Below are positions 11,256-20,428 of a DNA stretch of 64,000 bases, in pieces. A model generated the notes under the pieces. The model was not told the origin of the DNA. It saw only the letters and a program-made list of their open reading frames with translations, and did not search any database. A program made the translations under genes and the position numbers. How positions within the stretch are numbered: the first letter of the stretch is position 1; each line of letters begins with the position of its first letter. The stretch is from positions 372,001-436,000 of the forward strand of contig NZ_FAOZ01000004.1 in NCBI RefSeq assembly GCF_001536285.1, in the 5' to 3' direction. This DNA comes from Parafrankia irregularis. Lineage in GTDB: Bacteria; Actinomycetota; Actinomycetes; Frankiales; Frankiaceae.

Positions 11256-13231
11256 CCAACGAGCCCGTCGCGCTTCCGGTGCTGTCCACCGCGCCGGCGG
11301 CGCCCACGTCCACCGCGCCGGCCGCTGCGGGTGGCTGTGCGTCGAAGAAGAGCTGTGGCAGCAGCGCTCCGGCGACCGACCCGGAGATCGCGGAGAAGAT
11401 CGCGAACCACCCGTGCTACAGCTCCGAGGCGCACCAGTACTACGCCCGGATGCACGTGGCGGTGGCGCCCGGCTGCAACATCCAGTGCAACTACTGCAAC
11501 CGCAAGTACGACTGCGCGAACGAGAGCCGGCCGGGCGTCACCAGCGACCTGCTCACCCCCGAGGACGCCCTCGCCAAGGTCAAGCTGGTCGCCAGCGAGA
11601 TCAAGCAGATGAGCGTGCTGGGCATCGCCGGCCCGGGTGACCCGCTGGCCAACCCGAAGCGCACCTTCCGCACCCTGGAGCTGGTCGCCCGGGACTGCCC
11701 GGACATCAAGCTGTGCCTGTCGACGAACGGGCTCACCCTGCCCGACCACGTCGACCGCATCGCCGCCCTGAACGTCGACCACGTGACGATCACGATCAAC
11801 ATGATCGATCCCGAGGTCGGCGAGCGGATCTACCCCTGGGTCGCCTACAAGGGCAGGAAGTACACCGGCCGGGAGGCGTCGAAGATCCTCTCCGAGCGCC
11901 AGCTCGAGGGGCTCGCGATGCTCGCCGAGCGCAAGATCCTCGCCAAGGTCAACTCGGTGATGATCCCCGGGGTCAACGACGAGCACCTCGTCGAGGTCTC
12001 GCAGAAGGTGCACGAGCTCGGCGCCTTCCTGCACAACGTGATGCCGCTGGTCTCCGCGCCCGAGCACGGCACCGTCTTCGGACTCTCCGGCCAGCGCGGC
12101 CCCACGGCGCAGGAACTCAAGGCGCTGCAGGACCGCTGCGAGGGCGGCGCCGACATGAACATGATGCGGCACTGCCGGCAGTGCCGGGCCGACGCCGTCG
12201 GCCTGCTCGGCGAGGACCGCGGCGACGAGTTCAGCCCGGAGACCTACCAGGGCCGCGAGATCGCCTACGACCTCGAGGGCCGCCAGGCCGCGCACGCCCA
12301 GATCGAGCGGTGGCGTGAGGAGAACCGCGCCGAGCGCGAGACGCTGAGCATCACCGGCACCGGAAGCAAGCCGGAGGACACCGTCCTGGTCGCGGTGGCG
12401 ACCAAGGGCAGCGGTGTGGTGAACCAGCACTTCGGGCACGCCACCGAGTTCTGGATCTACGAGGCCGGGCTCAACTGGGCCCGCCTCGTCCAGACCCGCG
12501 ACGTGCAGCGCTACTGCGAAGGCGCGACCGAGTGCGGGGACGGGGCCTCGGTGCTCGACAAGACCATCGCGATGCTTTCGGACTGCGCCGCCGTGCTGTG
12601 CAGCAAGATCGGTCCCGGTCCGTATGACGCCCTCGAGGACGCCGGCATCGAACCGGTCGAGGTCTACGAACTGATCGAGAAGGCTGTCGCCACGACCGGC
12701 GCCCGGATCACGGCCCGGGCCGCCGCCGAGCAGGCGGCCGGCTCCGACGACGCCGGTACTTCCCCGACCGACGTCGTCGCCGAGCTGGACCTCGACGTGC
12801 TGGGGGGCGAGCTGGTCGACGTCGACCTGCTCGACCCGGACCTGATGGACGAGGACCCGTTCGAGTTCGCGGTCACCGTCCGCCCCGGCTCCTGCTCCGG
12901 CGGGGCCGGAAAGGGCGGAAAGGGCGGTGGCTGCTCGGGCGGACCACGTCACGCCGAGGCCGGCCCGGGCCAGGCCGTGTCCGGGCGGCTGACCGAGCCC
13001 GCTGGCGACGGAACCGGTCAGATCCGCCCGGACACGGGCTCTCCTACCGAGAGCGCCCGAGCCGAAAGCGCACGAACCGGCAGCGCCCGAACCGACAGCT
13101 CCCGCACAGCTGGCTCACGCAGTGTTGACGCCGGCGCCGACCGCCCCCGCTCGGTCGGTGCCCGCGCCGAAGGTCCCCGTCTCGAAAGCGCCGCCTCCGA
13201 CGGCGCCGACCTGGAGGTAGCCCGGTCATGA
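11252..13231 (+). CDS. nifB: FeMo-cofactor biosynthesis radical SAM protein NifB with long tail
   Basis: NifB makes the 8Fe-9S-C precursor (NifB-co) of FeMo-cofactor; 659 aa. The radical-SAM cysteines are Cys75, Cys79 and Cys82 ([15 protein letters not shown]), with the SAM-binding [11 protein letters not shown] and a second pair Cys308/Cys311 (HCRQCRADA). A NifX-like domain follows at about 375-485 ([20 protein letters not shown]), as in proteobacterial and Frankia NifB. An N-terminal [10 protein letters not shown] precedes the core. The last ~160 residues are unusual: an acidic stretch, a Gly/Cys-rich loop with Cys548 and Cys561, then an Arg/Ser/Ala repeat tail. GTG start; overlaps nifZ and the next gene. 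Confidence 0.97.
   Translation: MTNEPVALPVLSTAPAAPTSTAPAAAGGCASKKSCGSSAPATDPEIAEKIANHPCYSSEAHQYYARMHVAVAPGCNIQCNYCNRKYDCANESRPGVTSDLLTPEDALAKVKLVASEIKQMSVLGIAGPGDPLANPKRTFRTLELVARDCPDIKLCLSTNGLTLPDHVDRIAALNVDHVTITINMIDPEVGERIYPWVAYKGRKYTGREASKILSERQLEGLAMLAERKILAKVNSVMIPGVNDEHLVEVSQKVHELGAFLHNVMPLVSAPEHGTVFGLSGQRGPTAQELKALQDRCEGGADMNMMRHCRQCRADAVGLLGEDRGDEFSPETYQGREIAYDLEGRQAAHAQIERWREENRAERETLSITGTGSKPEDTVLVAVATKGSGVVNQHFGHATEFWIYEAGLNWARLVQTRDVQRYCEGATECGDGASVLDKTIAMLSDCAAVLCSKIGPGPYDALEDAGIEPVEVYELIEKAVATTGARITARAAAEQAAGSDDAGTSPTDVVAELDLDVLGGELVDVDLLDPDLMDEDPFEFAVTVRPGSCSGGAGKGGKGGGCSGGPRHAEAGPGQAVSGRLTEPAGDGTGQIRPDTGSPTESARAESARTGSARTDSSRTAGSRSVDAGADRPRSVGARAEGPRLESAASDGADLEVARS
13049..13108 (+). 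repeat. Four 15-bp repeats in the NifB tail
   Basis: Units at 13049, 13064, 13079 and 13094 encode [15 protein letters not shown] and DSSRT (NifB residues 600-619). They are in frame and of the same length class as the NifN tail repeats. Confidence 0.85.
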
Positions 13232-13848
13232 CCCTCGCCCCGAGCACCATCGAACTGACCGAGCGCGCCAGGAAGCAGGTGCGCACCCTGATCGGCGGCA
13301 GCGCCGAGACCGCGGGCTTCGGGCTGCGGGTCGGGGTGAACCCGGGCGGCTGCTCCGGCTTCACCTACACGCTGGCCCTGGCTCCGGGCGCGGAGAACGA
13401 CGACATCGTCATTCACGAGGACGGCTTCGACGTGTTCGTCCACACGTCGATGATCGGCCACCTGCGGGGCCTGCTCGTCGACTACGTGGAGTCACTGACC
13501 TCTTCCGGCTTCACCTTCACCAACCCGAACGCCACCAGCTCCTGCGGCTGCGGCAACAGCTTCGGCACCCCCGAGGAGCCCGAGCGGGCCGAGGCCGACG
13601 CGAAGCTGCGCGCGCAGGTCGAGGACGTCATGGCCGAGATCCGGCCGTTCCTGCAGGGCGACGGCGGCGACGTGCAGGTGGTCACCGTGCTCGCCGGCAA
13701 CGGGCAGCCCGGCACGGCCGAGGTGCACATCCGCCTCGTCGGAGCCTGCAACGGCTGCTCCAGCGCCTCGGCGACCGTCACCGCGGTCATCGAGAAGCGG
13801 ATCAAGGAGAGCCTGCCGGAGATCGGGCGCGTCGCGCTCGTTCCCTGA
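13228..13848 (+). CDS. IscA/HesB-NifU C-terminal (Nfu) fusion protein
   Basis: A 206-aa Fe-S cluster carrier made of two domains. Residues 5-110 are an A-type carrier (HesB/IscA) with its three cysteines, Cys42 (PGGCSGF) and Cys106/Cys108 (SSCGCGN). Residues 125-206 are an Nfu domain with the cluster-binding pair Cys174/Cys177 (GACNGCSS). It probably receives clusters built with NifS sulfur and delivers them to nitrogenase components. The window has no full-length NifU scaffold, so this fusion may cover part of that role. The ATG overlaps the nifB stop by four bp. Confidence 0.94.
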   Translation: MTLAPSTIELTERARKQVRTLIGGSAETAGFGLRVGVNPGGCSGFTYTLALAPGAENDDIVIHEDGFDVFVHTSMIGHLRGLLVDYVESLTSSGFTFTNPNATSSCGCGNSFGTPEEPERAEADAKLRAQVEDVMAEIRPFLQGDGGDVQVVTVLAGNGQPGTAEVHIRLVGACNGCSSASATVTAVIEKRIKESLPEIGRVALVP

Positions 13849-13903
13849 CCCGCCTGACGGCAGATCACCAGACCGATCACACCACCGAGCAGAGGGAGCC
13901 TTC

Positions 13904-14872
13904 ATGGACAACGACATGATCGTTACCTCGTGCGAACCTGAGCAGGCGTTCGCCCCAGTGGTTCCGACGGTCCCAGTGGTTCCGACGGCGCCGGTGGTTC
14001 CGACGGCGCCGGTGGCCCCGGCTCGTCCGGCTCGTCCGGCTCGTCCGGCCGATGTCGGCGGGGCCGCCGCGCGGGCGGAGAACGCGCCGCCGCAGCAGCG
14101 GACCGCCCGCCACGACCTGCCCGGCCTGTTCGACCGCCAGCTCGGCATCCCGGGCTTCGGACCGCAGGCTCAGGAGCGACTGAGCCGGGCGACGGTGCTC
14201 GTGGCGGGAATCGGTGGTCTCGGTGGTGCGGCGGCGACGTATCTCGCCGCCGCCGGTGTCGGTCGGCTGGTCCTGGTTCATCCGGGCGTGCTGGAGGAAC
14301 CCGACCTCAACCGGCAGACCCTCATGCGCCCCGAATGGATCGGTCGCTCCCGGGTGGCCTGCGCGGAGCAGACCCTGCGCGCGCACCACCCGGGAGTCGA
14401 GATCGTCGGCTACGACCGTGAGCTGGCCGACCTGCCCGAGCTGGGCCAGCTCGTCGCCGCGGCGGATGTCGTCGTCGACGCCCGGCACAACTTTCCCGAC
14501 CGGTACCGGCTCAACGACCTGTGCGTGGCGACCGGAACCCCGGCGGTCATCGCCGCGATGAACGCCACCGAGGGCAACGTGCTGGTCGTCGAGCCGGGGA
14601 CACCCTGCCTGCGCTGCGTGTTCAGCGAGGGCGACCCCACCTGGGAACCGCTCGGGTTCACCGTGCTCGGTGCGGTGTCCGGCCTGGCGGGCTGCCTCGC
14701 GGCGATGGAGTCCATCAAGATCATCGCTCGTTTCGGTGAGCCCGCCAGCGGCCGGCTGCTCCAGTACGACCTGTGGGACATGGACTTCCGGTCGATGCGA
14801 GTCCGGTCCGACCCGACCTGCCCATCGTGCGCCCGGGCCCGGGCCCGGCGGCAGCCCGAGGAGCCGAGGTGA
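13904..14872 (+). CDS. hesA: HesA/MoeB/ThiF-family adenylyltransferase
   Basis: A 322-aa E1-like enzyme. The ATP-binding AGIGGLGGAAATYLA, the LNRQTL motif, PCLRC and the closing CPSC zinc-site pair define the ThiF/MoeB fold, which adenylates the C-terminal glycine of a small sulfur-carrier protein. In cyanobacterial and Frankia nif clusters this gene is hesA; its partner is not established, and no ubiquitin-like carrier gene is seen here. A 70-residue N-terminal extension made of VVPTAP and ARP repeats precedes the core. An ATG at 13916 (residue 5) is an alternative start. The stop overlaps nifS. Confidence 0.9.
   Translation: MDNDMIVTSCEPEQAFAPVVPTVPVVPTAPVVPTAPVAPARPARPARPADVGGAAARAENAPPQQRTARHDLPGLFDRQLGIPGFGPQAQERLSRATVLVAGIGGLGGAAATYLAAAGVGRLVLVHPGVLEEPDLNRQTLMRPEWIGRSRVACAEQTLRAHHPGVEIVGYDRELADLPELGQLVAAADVVVDARHNFPDRYRLNDLCVATGTPAVIAAMNATEGNVLVVEPGTPCLRCVFSEGDPTWEPLGFTVLGAVSGLAGCLAAMESIKIIARFGEPASGRLLQYDLWDMDFRSMRVRSDPTCPSCARARARRQPEEPR
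13961..14047 (+). repeat. In-frame tandem repeats at the HesA N-terminus
   Basis: Three 18-bp units (13961, 13979, 13997; GTTCCGACGGCGCCGGTG type) encode VPTxPV. After a six-base spacer come three exact 9-bp units GCTCGTCCG (14021-14047). They lie outside the conserved ThiF core. Confidence 0.9.
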
Positions 14873-16122
14873 TCTACCTCGACCACAACGCGACCACGCC
14901 GGTGGACCCGCGCGTGCTGGACGCGATGCTGCCGCTGCTCACCGAGCAGTTCGCCAACCCGGCGAGCAGGCACGGGCCGGGCCAGGAGGTGACCCGGATC
15001 GTCGAGCGGGCCCGCCGCGAGGTCGCCACGCTCGCCGGCGCGCGGGCCCGTGACGTGGTCTTCACCTCCGGCGCCACCGAGGCGGCCAACCTGGCCATCG
15101 GCGGGGCGCTCGCCGCCCTCACCGCCGCCGGTTCCGGCCGTCGCCGGGTGCTCGTCGGGGCGACCGAACACCCCGCGGTGCTCGGCGCCGCCGATGCCGC
15201 CGCGGCGGCATCGGCCGGTCCCGGCGCGGGCTCCGGCACCCTCGCCGAACGCATCGCCGTCCACCCGGACGGCACCATCGACGTCGACGACCTGCGCCGC
15301 CGGCTCGGGCCCGACGTCGCCCTCGTCGCCGTCATGGCGGCGAACAACGAGACCGGGGCCGTGAACGACCTGCGGCCCCTGGTCGAACCCGTGCACGCGG
15401 CCGGTGCGCTGCTGTTCAGTGACATCACCCAGGCTCTGGGCCGGATCCCGGTCAGCCTCGACCGGACCGGCGTCGATGTGGCCGTCGCGTCCGCGCACAA
15501 GCTGTACGGCCCCAAGGGCGTCGGTGCGCTGATCGCGTCGAAGGACGCCTGGGCACGCATCGCGCCGCAGACACACGGCGGAGGCCAGGAACGTGGCCGG
15601 CGTCCCGGCACCCTCAACACCGCCGGGATCGCCGGCTTCGGCGCGGCCGCCCGCCTCGCGGCCGCGTCGATGACCGACGACGGAAACCGCCAGCGTGCGC
15701 TGGTGGCGCTGCTGACCGAGCTGCTCGTCAAACGGCTCGGCCGGGGCGCCGTCGAACTGAACGGCCCGGTGCGGGCCAGGCTGCCGAACACGGTCAACCT
15801 GCGTTTCGTCGGCGCGGGCGCCGACGAGGTCCAGGCCTGCCTTCCGCACGTCGCGGTCTCGGCTGGATCGGCCTGCAGCGGCGGTGGGGACACCCCGTCG
15901 CACGTCCTGCTGGCCATGGGCCGGACCGCCACCGAGGCCCGGGAGAGCCTGCGCTTCAGCCTGGGCCGCGCCACGACCCCCGAGGAAATCCGCACCGTCG
16001 CGGACCAGGTGGCCCGCGCTGTCCAGCGCGTTCGCTCCCTTACCCAGAGCACCCCCATCCAAGACGAGGTTCGCGATGACAACCGAGCTCGAACAGCCCG
16101 ACCCGCGGGTACGCCGGCTTAA
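14869..16122 (+). CDS. nifS: Cysteine desulfurase NifS
   Basis: A PLP enzyme, 417 aa, that converts cysteine to alanine and supplies sulfur for Fe-S and FeMo-cofactor assembly. Visible are MIYLDHNATTPVDPRVLDAM, the cofactor-binding ATEHPAVL, Asp185 in SDITQALG, the PLP lysine Lys211 (SAHKLYGPKG) and the catalytic Cys336 (SAGSACSGG). The GTG at 14869 overlaps the hesA stop and gives the standard N-terminus. The last 47 bp overlap korA in another frame, so the C-terminal ~15 residues are probably not conserved. Confidence 0.95.
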   Translation: MIYLDHNATTPVDPRVLDAMLPLLTEQFANPASRHGPGQEVTRIVERARREVATLAGARARDVVFTSGATEAANLAIGGALAALTAAGSGRRRVLVGATEHPAVLGAADAAAAASAGPGAGSGTLAERIAVHPDGTIDVDDLRRRLGPDVALVAVMAANNETGAVNDLRPLVEPVHAAGALLFSDITQALGRIPVSLDRTGVDVAVASAHKLYGPKGVGALIASKDAWARIAPQTHGGGQERGRRPGTLNTAGIAGFGAAARLAAASMTDDGNRQRALVALLTELLVKRLGRGAVELNGPVRARLPNTVNLRFVGAGADEVQACLPHVAVSAGSACSGGGDTPSHVLLAMGRTATEARESLRFSLGRATTPEEIRTVADQVARAVQRVRSLTQSTPIQDEVRDDNRARTARPAGTPA

Positions 16123-18064
16123 GGGAGTCGTCATCCGGTTCGCCGGTGACTCCGGTGACGGCATGCAGCTCACCGGTGACCGCTTCGGTGCGCAGGCCGC
16201 GGAGGCCGGCAACGACGTGGCGACCCTGCCGGACTTCCCGGCCGAGATCCGGGCGCCAGCCGGCACCGTCGGCGGTGTCTCCAGCTACCAGCTGCACGTC
16301 GCCGACCACGACATCACCACCCCCGGTGACCAGCCCGACGTCCTCGTCGCCATGAACCCGGCGGCGCTGAAGGCCACCCTCAAGGACCTCCGCCCCGGCG
16401 GCGTACTGGTCGTCGACTCCGGCGCGTTCAACGTGCGCGCCCTGGAGAAGGCCGGCTACGACTCCGACCCGCTGACCGACGGCTCGCTGAGCAACTACAT
16501 CGTGCACGCGGTCGACCTGACCGGGCTCGCCGTCGGCGCGACCGAAGGCCTCGGCCTCAAGCGCAAGGACGCCGCCCGCACGAAGAACATGTTCGCGCTC
16601 GGCCTGGTGTCCTGGATGTTCAACCAGCCGGTCGAGAGCACCGTCGCCTACCTGGAGAAGCGCTTCGCGAAGAAGCCGCCGGAGATCCTCGCCGGCAACC
16701 TCGCGTCGTTGCGGGCCGGCGTGGACTACGGCGACACCACCGAGGCGTTCGCCGTCTCCTACGAGGTCAAGCCCGCGCCGCTGCCCCCGGGCACCTACCG
16801 GCACATGCGCGGCAACCGGGCCATCGCGTTCGGCCTCGTCGCCGCCGCGCACCAGGCCGGCATGCCGCTGTTCCTCGGCGCGTACCCGATCACCCCCGCC
16901 ACCGACGTCCTGCACGAGCTGAGCAAGCTCATCTCGCACGACGTCCGCTCGTACCAGGCGGAGGACGAGATCGCGGCGATCGGCGCGTCGATCGGTGGCG
17001 CGTTCGCCGGCATGCTCGCCGTCACCGTGACCTCCGGGCCGGGCATGGCGCTGAAGTCCGAGGCGATCGGCCTGGCGATCTCGCTGGAGCTGCCGCTGGT
17101 CATCGTCAACGTGCAGCGCGGTGGCCCGTCCACCGGTCTGCCGACCAAGACCGAGCAGTCCGACCTGCTGCAGGCCCTCTACGGCCGGCACGGTGAGGCC
17201 CCGCTGCCCGTGATCGCCGCGCAGAGCCCGGCCGACTGCTTCAACGCGGCCTTCGAGGCGGCGCAGATCGCCCTGGAGCGGCGGACCCCGGTCATCCTGC
17301 TGTCCGACTCCTACATCGCCAACGGCAGCGAGCCGTGGAAGGTGCCGGACGTCAGCGAGCTGCCCGACCTGGGCATCGAGTTCGCCACCGAGCCGAACGG
17401 CATCGGCAAGGACGGCAAGCCCGCGTTCCACCCGTACAAGCGTGACCCGCGCACGCTGGCCCGTCCGCTGGCCATCCCCGGCACCCCCGGCCTGGAGCAC
17501 CGCATCGGTGGTCTGGAGAAGGCCGACGGCAGCGGCGAGATCTCGCACGACGCGGACAACCACGACCTGATGGTCCGCACCCGCCAGAACAAGGTCGACG
17601 GCATCGAGGTGCCGCCGCTGGAGGTCGACGACCCTTCCGGCCCGCCCGGGTTCGGCTCCAAGCTGCTCGTCATCGGCTGGGGCTCCACCTACGGCCCGAT
17701 CGGTGCGGCCTGCCGGCTCGTCCGCCAGCAGGGTCTCGCCATCGCCCAGGCGCACCTGCGCTACCTCAACCCGCTGCCGGCCAACCTCGCCTCCATCCTG
17801 GCGGCCTACGACACCGTGCTCGTCCCCGAGATGAACCTCGGTCAGCTCGGCGGCCTGCTGCGCATGCACTGCCAGATCGAGCCGGTCGGCTACACCCAGA
17901 CCCGTGGCCTGCCCTTCCGCGCGGTCGAGTTGGCCGCGGTGTTCACCCGGCTCGTCAACGACCTCGAGGACGGCGCCGCGGCACTGTCCACCGAGGACAT
18001 CAAGGCCATCGGCGGCACCGGCAAGGTCGGCCGCAGCGAGCTCGGATCGGAGAAGAACAAGTGA
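16076..18064 (+). CDS. korA: 2-oxoacid:ferredoxin oxidoreductase, alpha (gamma-alpha fused) subunit
   Basis: A 662-aa subunit of the KorAB type, which oxidatively decarboxylates a 2-oxoacid (2-oxoglutarate in most characterised relatives) and reduces ferredoxin. Residues 15-200 form the gamma domain (RFAGDSGDGMQLTGDRFG, LPDFPAEIRAPAGTVGG). Residues 240-660 are the pyrimidine-binding alpha domain (GAYPITPATDVLHEL, SYQAEDEIAAIG, VNVQRGGPSTGLPTKTEQ). The start lies inside nifS, so translation is coupled to the nif operon, which supports a role as electron donor pathway for nitrogenase. The substrate cannot be fixed from sequence. Confidence 0.93.
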   Translation: MTTELEQPDPRVRRLKGVVIRFAGDSGDGMQLTGDRFGAQAAEAGNDVATLPDFPAEIRAPAGTVGGVSSYQLHVADHDITTPGDQPDVLVAMNPAALKATLKDLRPGGVLVVDSGAFNVRALEKAGYDSDPLTDGSLSNYIVHAVDLTGLAVGATEGLGLKRKDAARTKNMFALGLVSWMFNQPVESTVAYLEKRFAKKPPEILAGNLASLRAGVDYGDTTEAFAVSYEVKPAPLPPGTYRHMRGNRAIAFGLVAAAHQAGMPLFLGAYPITPATDVLHELSKLISHDVRSYQAEDEIAAIGASIGGAFAGMLAVTVTSGPGMALKSEAIGLAISLELPLVIVNVQRGGPSTGLPTKTEQSDLLQALYGRHGEAPLPVIAAQSPADCFNAAFEAAQIALERRTPVILLSDSYIANGSEPWKVPDVSELPDLGIEFATEPNGIGKDGKPAFHPYKRDPRTLARPLAIPGTPGLEHRIGGLEKADGSGEISHDADNHDLMVRTRQNKVDGIEVPPLEVDDPSGPPGFGSKLLVIGWGSTYGPIGAACRLVRQQGLAIAQAHLRYLNPLPANLASILAAYDTVLVPEMNLGQLGGLLRMHCQIEPVGYTQTRGLPFRAVELAAVFTRLVNDLEDGAAALSTEDIKAIGGTGKVGRSELGSEKNK

Positions 18065-19092
18065 CCAGCCCCGACGCGGTAGGCAAGCAGCTCACCGCCA
18101 AGGACTTCTCCGCGGGCGAGGCCCGCTGGTGCCCTGGCTGCGGTGACCACGCCATCCTCAACAACATGCGCAACCTGATGCCGACCCTCGGCATCCCGCG
18201 CGAGAACTTCGTGGTGATCTCCGGCATCGGATGCTCCTCCCGGCTGCCGTACTACCTCGACACCTACGGCATGCACTCCATCCACGGCCGGGCGCCGTCG
18301 ATCGCGACCGGCGTCTCGATCAACCGGCCCGACCTGTCGGTGTGGGTCGTCACCGGTGACGGTGACGCGCTGTCGATCGGTGGCAACCACCTGATCCACG
18401 CGCTGCGCCGCAACGTCAACCTCAAGATCCTGCTGTTCAACAACCAGATCTACGGTCTGACCAAGGGCCAGTTCTCGCCGGCGACCAAGCCCGGCACCAT
18501 CACCCCGTCCAGCCCGTTCGGCTCGCTCGACCACTCCTTCAACCCGCTGGCGCTGGCGCTCGGCGCGGAGGCGTCCTTCGTCGCCCGCACCGTCGACACC
18601 GACCGCAAGCACATGATGGAGATCCTCGCCGCGGCCGCCGCCCACGACGGCTCCGCGCTGGTCGAGATCCGGCAGAACTGCCCGACCTTCAACCACGGGG
18701 AGCGGGCCGTCACCGCCGACACGTCGGTGCCGACACCGGCCGACGGCCCGATCCGCCTGGAGGCCGGCTCGCCGATCCTGTTCGGCGCCGACAGCCAGTG
18801 GGCGGTGCTGCGCGACGCCGAGACCGGCGACCTCAAGCTCGGCCGCTCGACGGAGAAGGGCGTCGTGGTGCACAACCCGCGCTCGACCAGCCCGACCTAC
18901 GCCTACGCGCTGGCCCGGATCGCCGACACCGAGCCCGAGCTCGCGCCGATCGGCGTGTACCGCGCGGTGGAGCGGGCGAGCTTCGACAAGCAGTACCAGG
19001 ACCGGCTCGCCGACGCCCGCGCAGGCGGCCGCGGTGACCTGCAGGACCTGCTCACCGGCAACGACTCCTGGACGGTCCCGGCCCGGTCCTGA
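18061..19092 (+). CDS. korB: 2-oxoacid:ferredoxin oxidoreductase, beta subunit
   Basis: A 343-aa thiamine-diphosphate-binding partner of KorA. Features are the cluster cysteines Cys24, Cys27 (RWCPGCGDH) and Cys58 (GIGCSSR), HGRAPSIATG, the TPP/Mg motif TGDGDALSIGGNH (GDGD at 99-102) closing with FNNQIYGLTKGQ, and a later QNCPTFNHGE. GTG start overlapping the korA stop (GTGA). It probably passes electrons to the 7Fe ferredoxin encoded 198 bp downstream. Confidence 0.93.
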   Translation: MTSPDAVGKQLTAKDFSAGEARWCPGCGDHAILNNMRNLMPTLGIPRENFVVISGIGCSSRLPYYLDTYGMHSIHGRAPSIATGVSINRPDLSVWVVTGDGDALSIGGNHLIHALRRNVNLKILLFNNQIYGLTKGQFSPATKPGTITPSSPFGSLDHSFNPLALALGAEASFVARTVDTDRKHMMEILAAAAAHDGSALVEIRQNCPTFNHGERAVTADTSVPTPADGPIRLEAGSPILFGADSQWAVLRDAETGDLKLGRSTEKGVVVHNPRSTSPTYAYALARIADTEPELAPIGVYRAVERASFDKQYQDRLADARAGGRGDLQDLLTGNDSWTVPARS

Positions 19093-19290
19093 TCCGGTCC
19101 TGACCCGGTCCGGACCTCTCGAACCGACCCTCTCCCCGTAGCTGACAGGGCCGCCCTGACCGGTTGATCCGGCCGGGGCGGCTGGTCAGGCCAGGCTTTG
19201 TCAAACCCGGCCAGGGCGTTCTGAGCGAACCGCAGGCAACGAGATTCTCCCGGGCCCGACACGGTCCCGTCGACGGAAAGAAGAACTCCG

Positions 19291-19632
19291 ATGCCCTACG
19301 TCGTCACGTCCCCCTGCATCGACGTCAAAGACGGCGCATGCCTCGACGAGTGCCCGGTCGACGCCATCTACGAGGGCGCCCGGAAGCTCTACATCAACCC
19401 CAACGAGTGCACCGAGTGCGGTGCCTGCGCCTCGGCCTGCCCGATCGGCGCCATCATGCTCGACCTCGAGGTGCCCAAGCCCGAACGGCCGTTCGTGAAG
19501 ACCGACAAGGAGTTCTTCTCGAAGGCGCTGCCGGGCCGCGACGAGCCGCTCGGCGACCCGGGCGGTGCCAAGGCCGCCGGCAAGATCGGCGTCGACACCC
19601 CCTTCGTCGCCGAGTTCCAGGCCGCGGAGTAA
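19291..19632 (+). CDS. Seven-iron ferredoxin ([3Fe-4S][4Fe-4S])
   Basis: A 113-aa electron carrier. Cysteine spacing is diagnostic: Cys9, Cys17 and Cys50 for a [3Fe-4S] cluster and Cys21, Cys40, Cys43, Cys46 for a [4Fe-4S] cluster, matching Azotobacter FdI and actinobacterial FdxA almost position for position. The C-terminal ~60 residues are the helical tail typical of the actinobacterial form. A GGAAAGAAG ribosome site precedes the ATG. Placed after korAB and before a strong terminator, it is the likely acceptor of KorAB electrons and a candidate donor to NifH. Confidence 0.93.
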   Translation: MPYVVTSPCIDVKDGACLDECPVDAIYEGARKLYINPNECTECGACASACPIGAIMLDLEVPKPERPFVKTDKEFFSKALPGRDEPLGDPGGAKAAGKIGVDTPFVAEFQAAE

Positions 19633-19683
19633 GCGGCGCCCGCCCGTCCCTCCGGGCGCACATCGCACCCCGAGGGCGTCCAC

Positions 19684-19739
19684 CCGCAACGCGAACGGCC
19701 CATCCGTCACCGTCGACGGATGGGCCGTTCGCGTTGCGG
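19684..19739 (+). terminator. Perfect 25-bp terminator stem after the ferredoxin gene
   Basis: Bases 19684-19708 pair exactly with 19715-19739 around the 6-nt loop ACCGTC. It starts 52 bp after the ferredoxin stop and marks the end of the nif-kor-ferredoxin transcription unit. No T-run follows. Confidence 0.9.
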
Positions 19740-20428
19740 CATCTCCGCTGGGCGGAATCTGCTCCGTGTACCGAACACCCTCTGTTAATAACGACCTTGA
19801 AACGCGGATTTCCGATGTCGTGGCACATCGCGCGCGGCGGGGCGTAACCACAGGTCACGGGGTGTCTCCGCGCGGAGATTCCAGGTGGATAGAAGCGCAC
19901 CATCGGTGTACGCAAGGTAGTTGGCACCGTCGCGTTCGGCGGTATCACCTGATTCTGGTTGCCTGTCCGTAAGTGGCATGCTACGGTCGGGCCAACAAGG
20001 TGGTTCCTTCGTGAGTCCGCTACGACGCTCTTCATGTCGTGTCTTGGGAGGCCTTTACGGGGAAGGCTCCGCCGTCGTCGACGGACGGTATGGATTGAAG
20101 GGTTGAAGGGTCGCCTCGGTTTTCCGTGGCGAGAGTGAGCCCTTGTGTCCTCGGCCCGGGCCAGCGAAATTCCTGCCCCCGGCCGGGAACGGAAACGGTT
20201 GCAAAGGTCTCCTGGTGCTGCCTGACGGCCCAGGCCGGTGCTGGATATGCGCAGGCCTGACCTGGACTGGCCGTGGCTGCGGGATATGGCGGCTCAAATC
20301 TGGTGCATGTATGAACGCGTCGCGGACCATCGTTCCAGATCGGCCTTCCCGGCTATACAGAAGGCGGCCATCCGTGGCTTGTGTCCGAACGGCCGTGTTT
20401 CTCGGCGGATCTTCTTATTCGAGGTGAA
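19740..20428. other. Intergenic region between the nif cluster and the ACP-GNAT cassette
   Basis: About 690 bp of lower G+C than the surrounding genes. I find no credible coding frame. Small dyads occur (TCTCCGCGCGGAGA at 19865-19878; CCGTA-N10-TACGG near 19968-19987). The promoter of the downstream cassette must lie here, but no clear motif stands out; a small RNA cannot be excluded. Confidence 0.45.

Noticed and set aside
19164-19847. Plus-strand open frame overlapping the ferredoxin gene
   Set aside because: It is in a different frame from the ferredoxin, is Arg/Pro-rich, and runs through the terminator.
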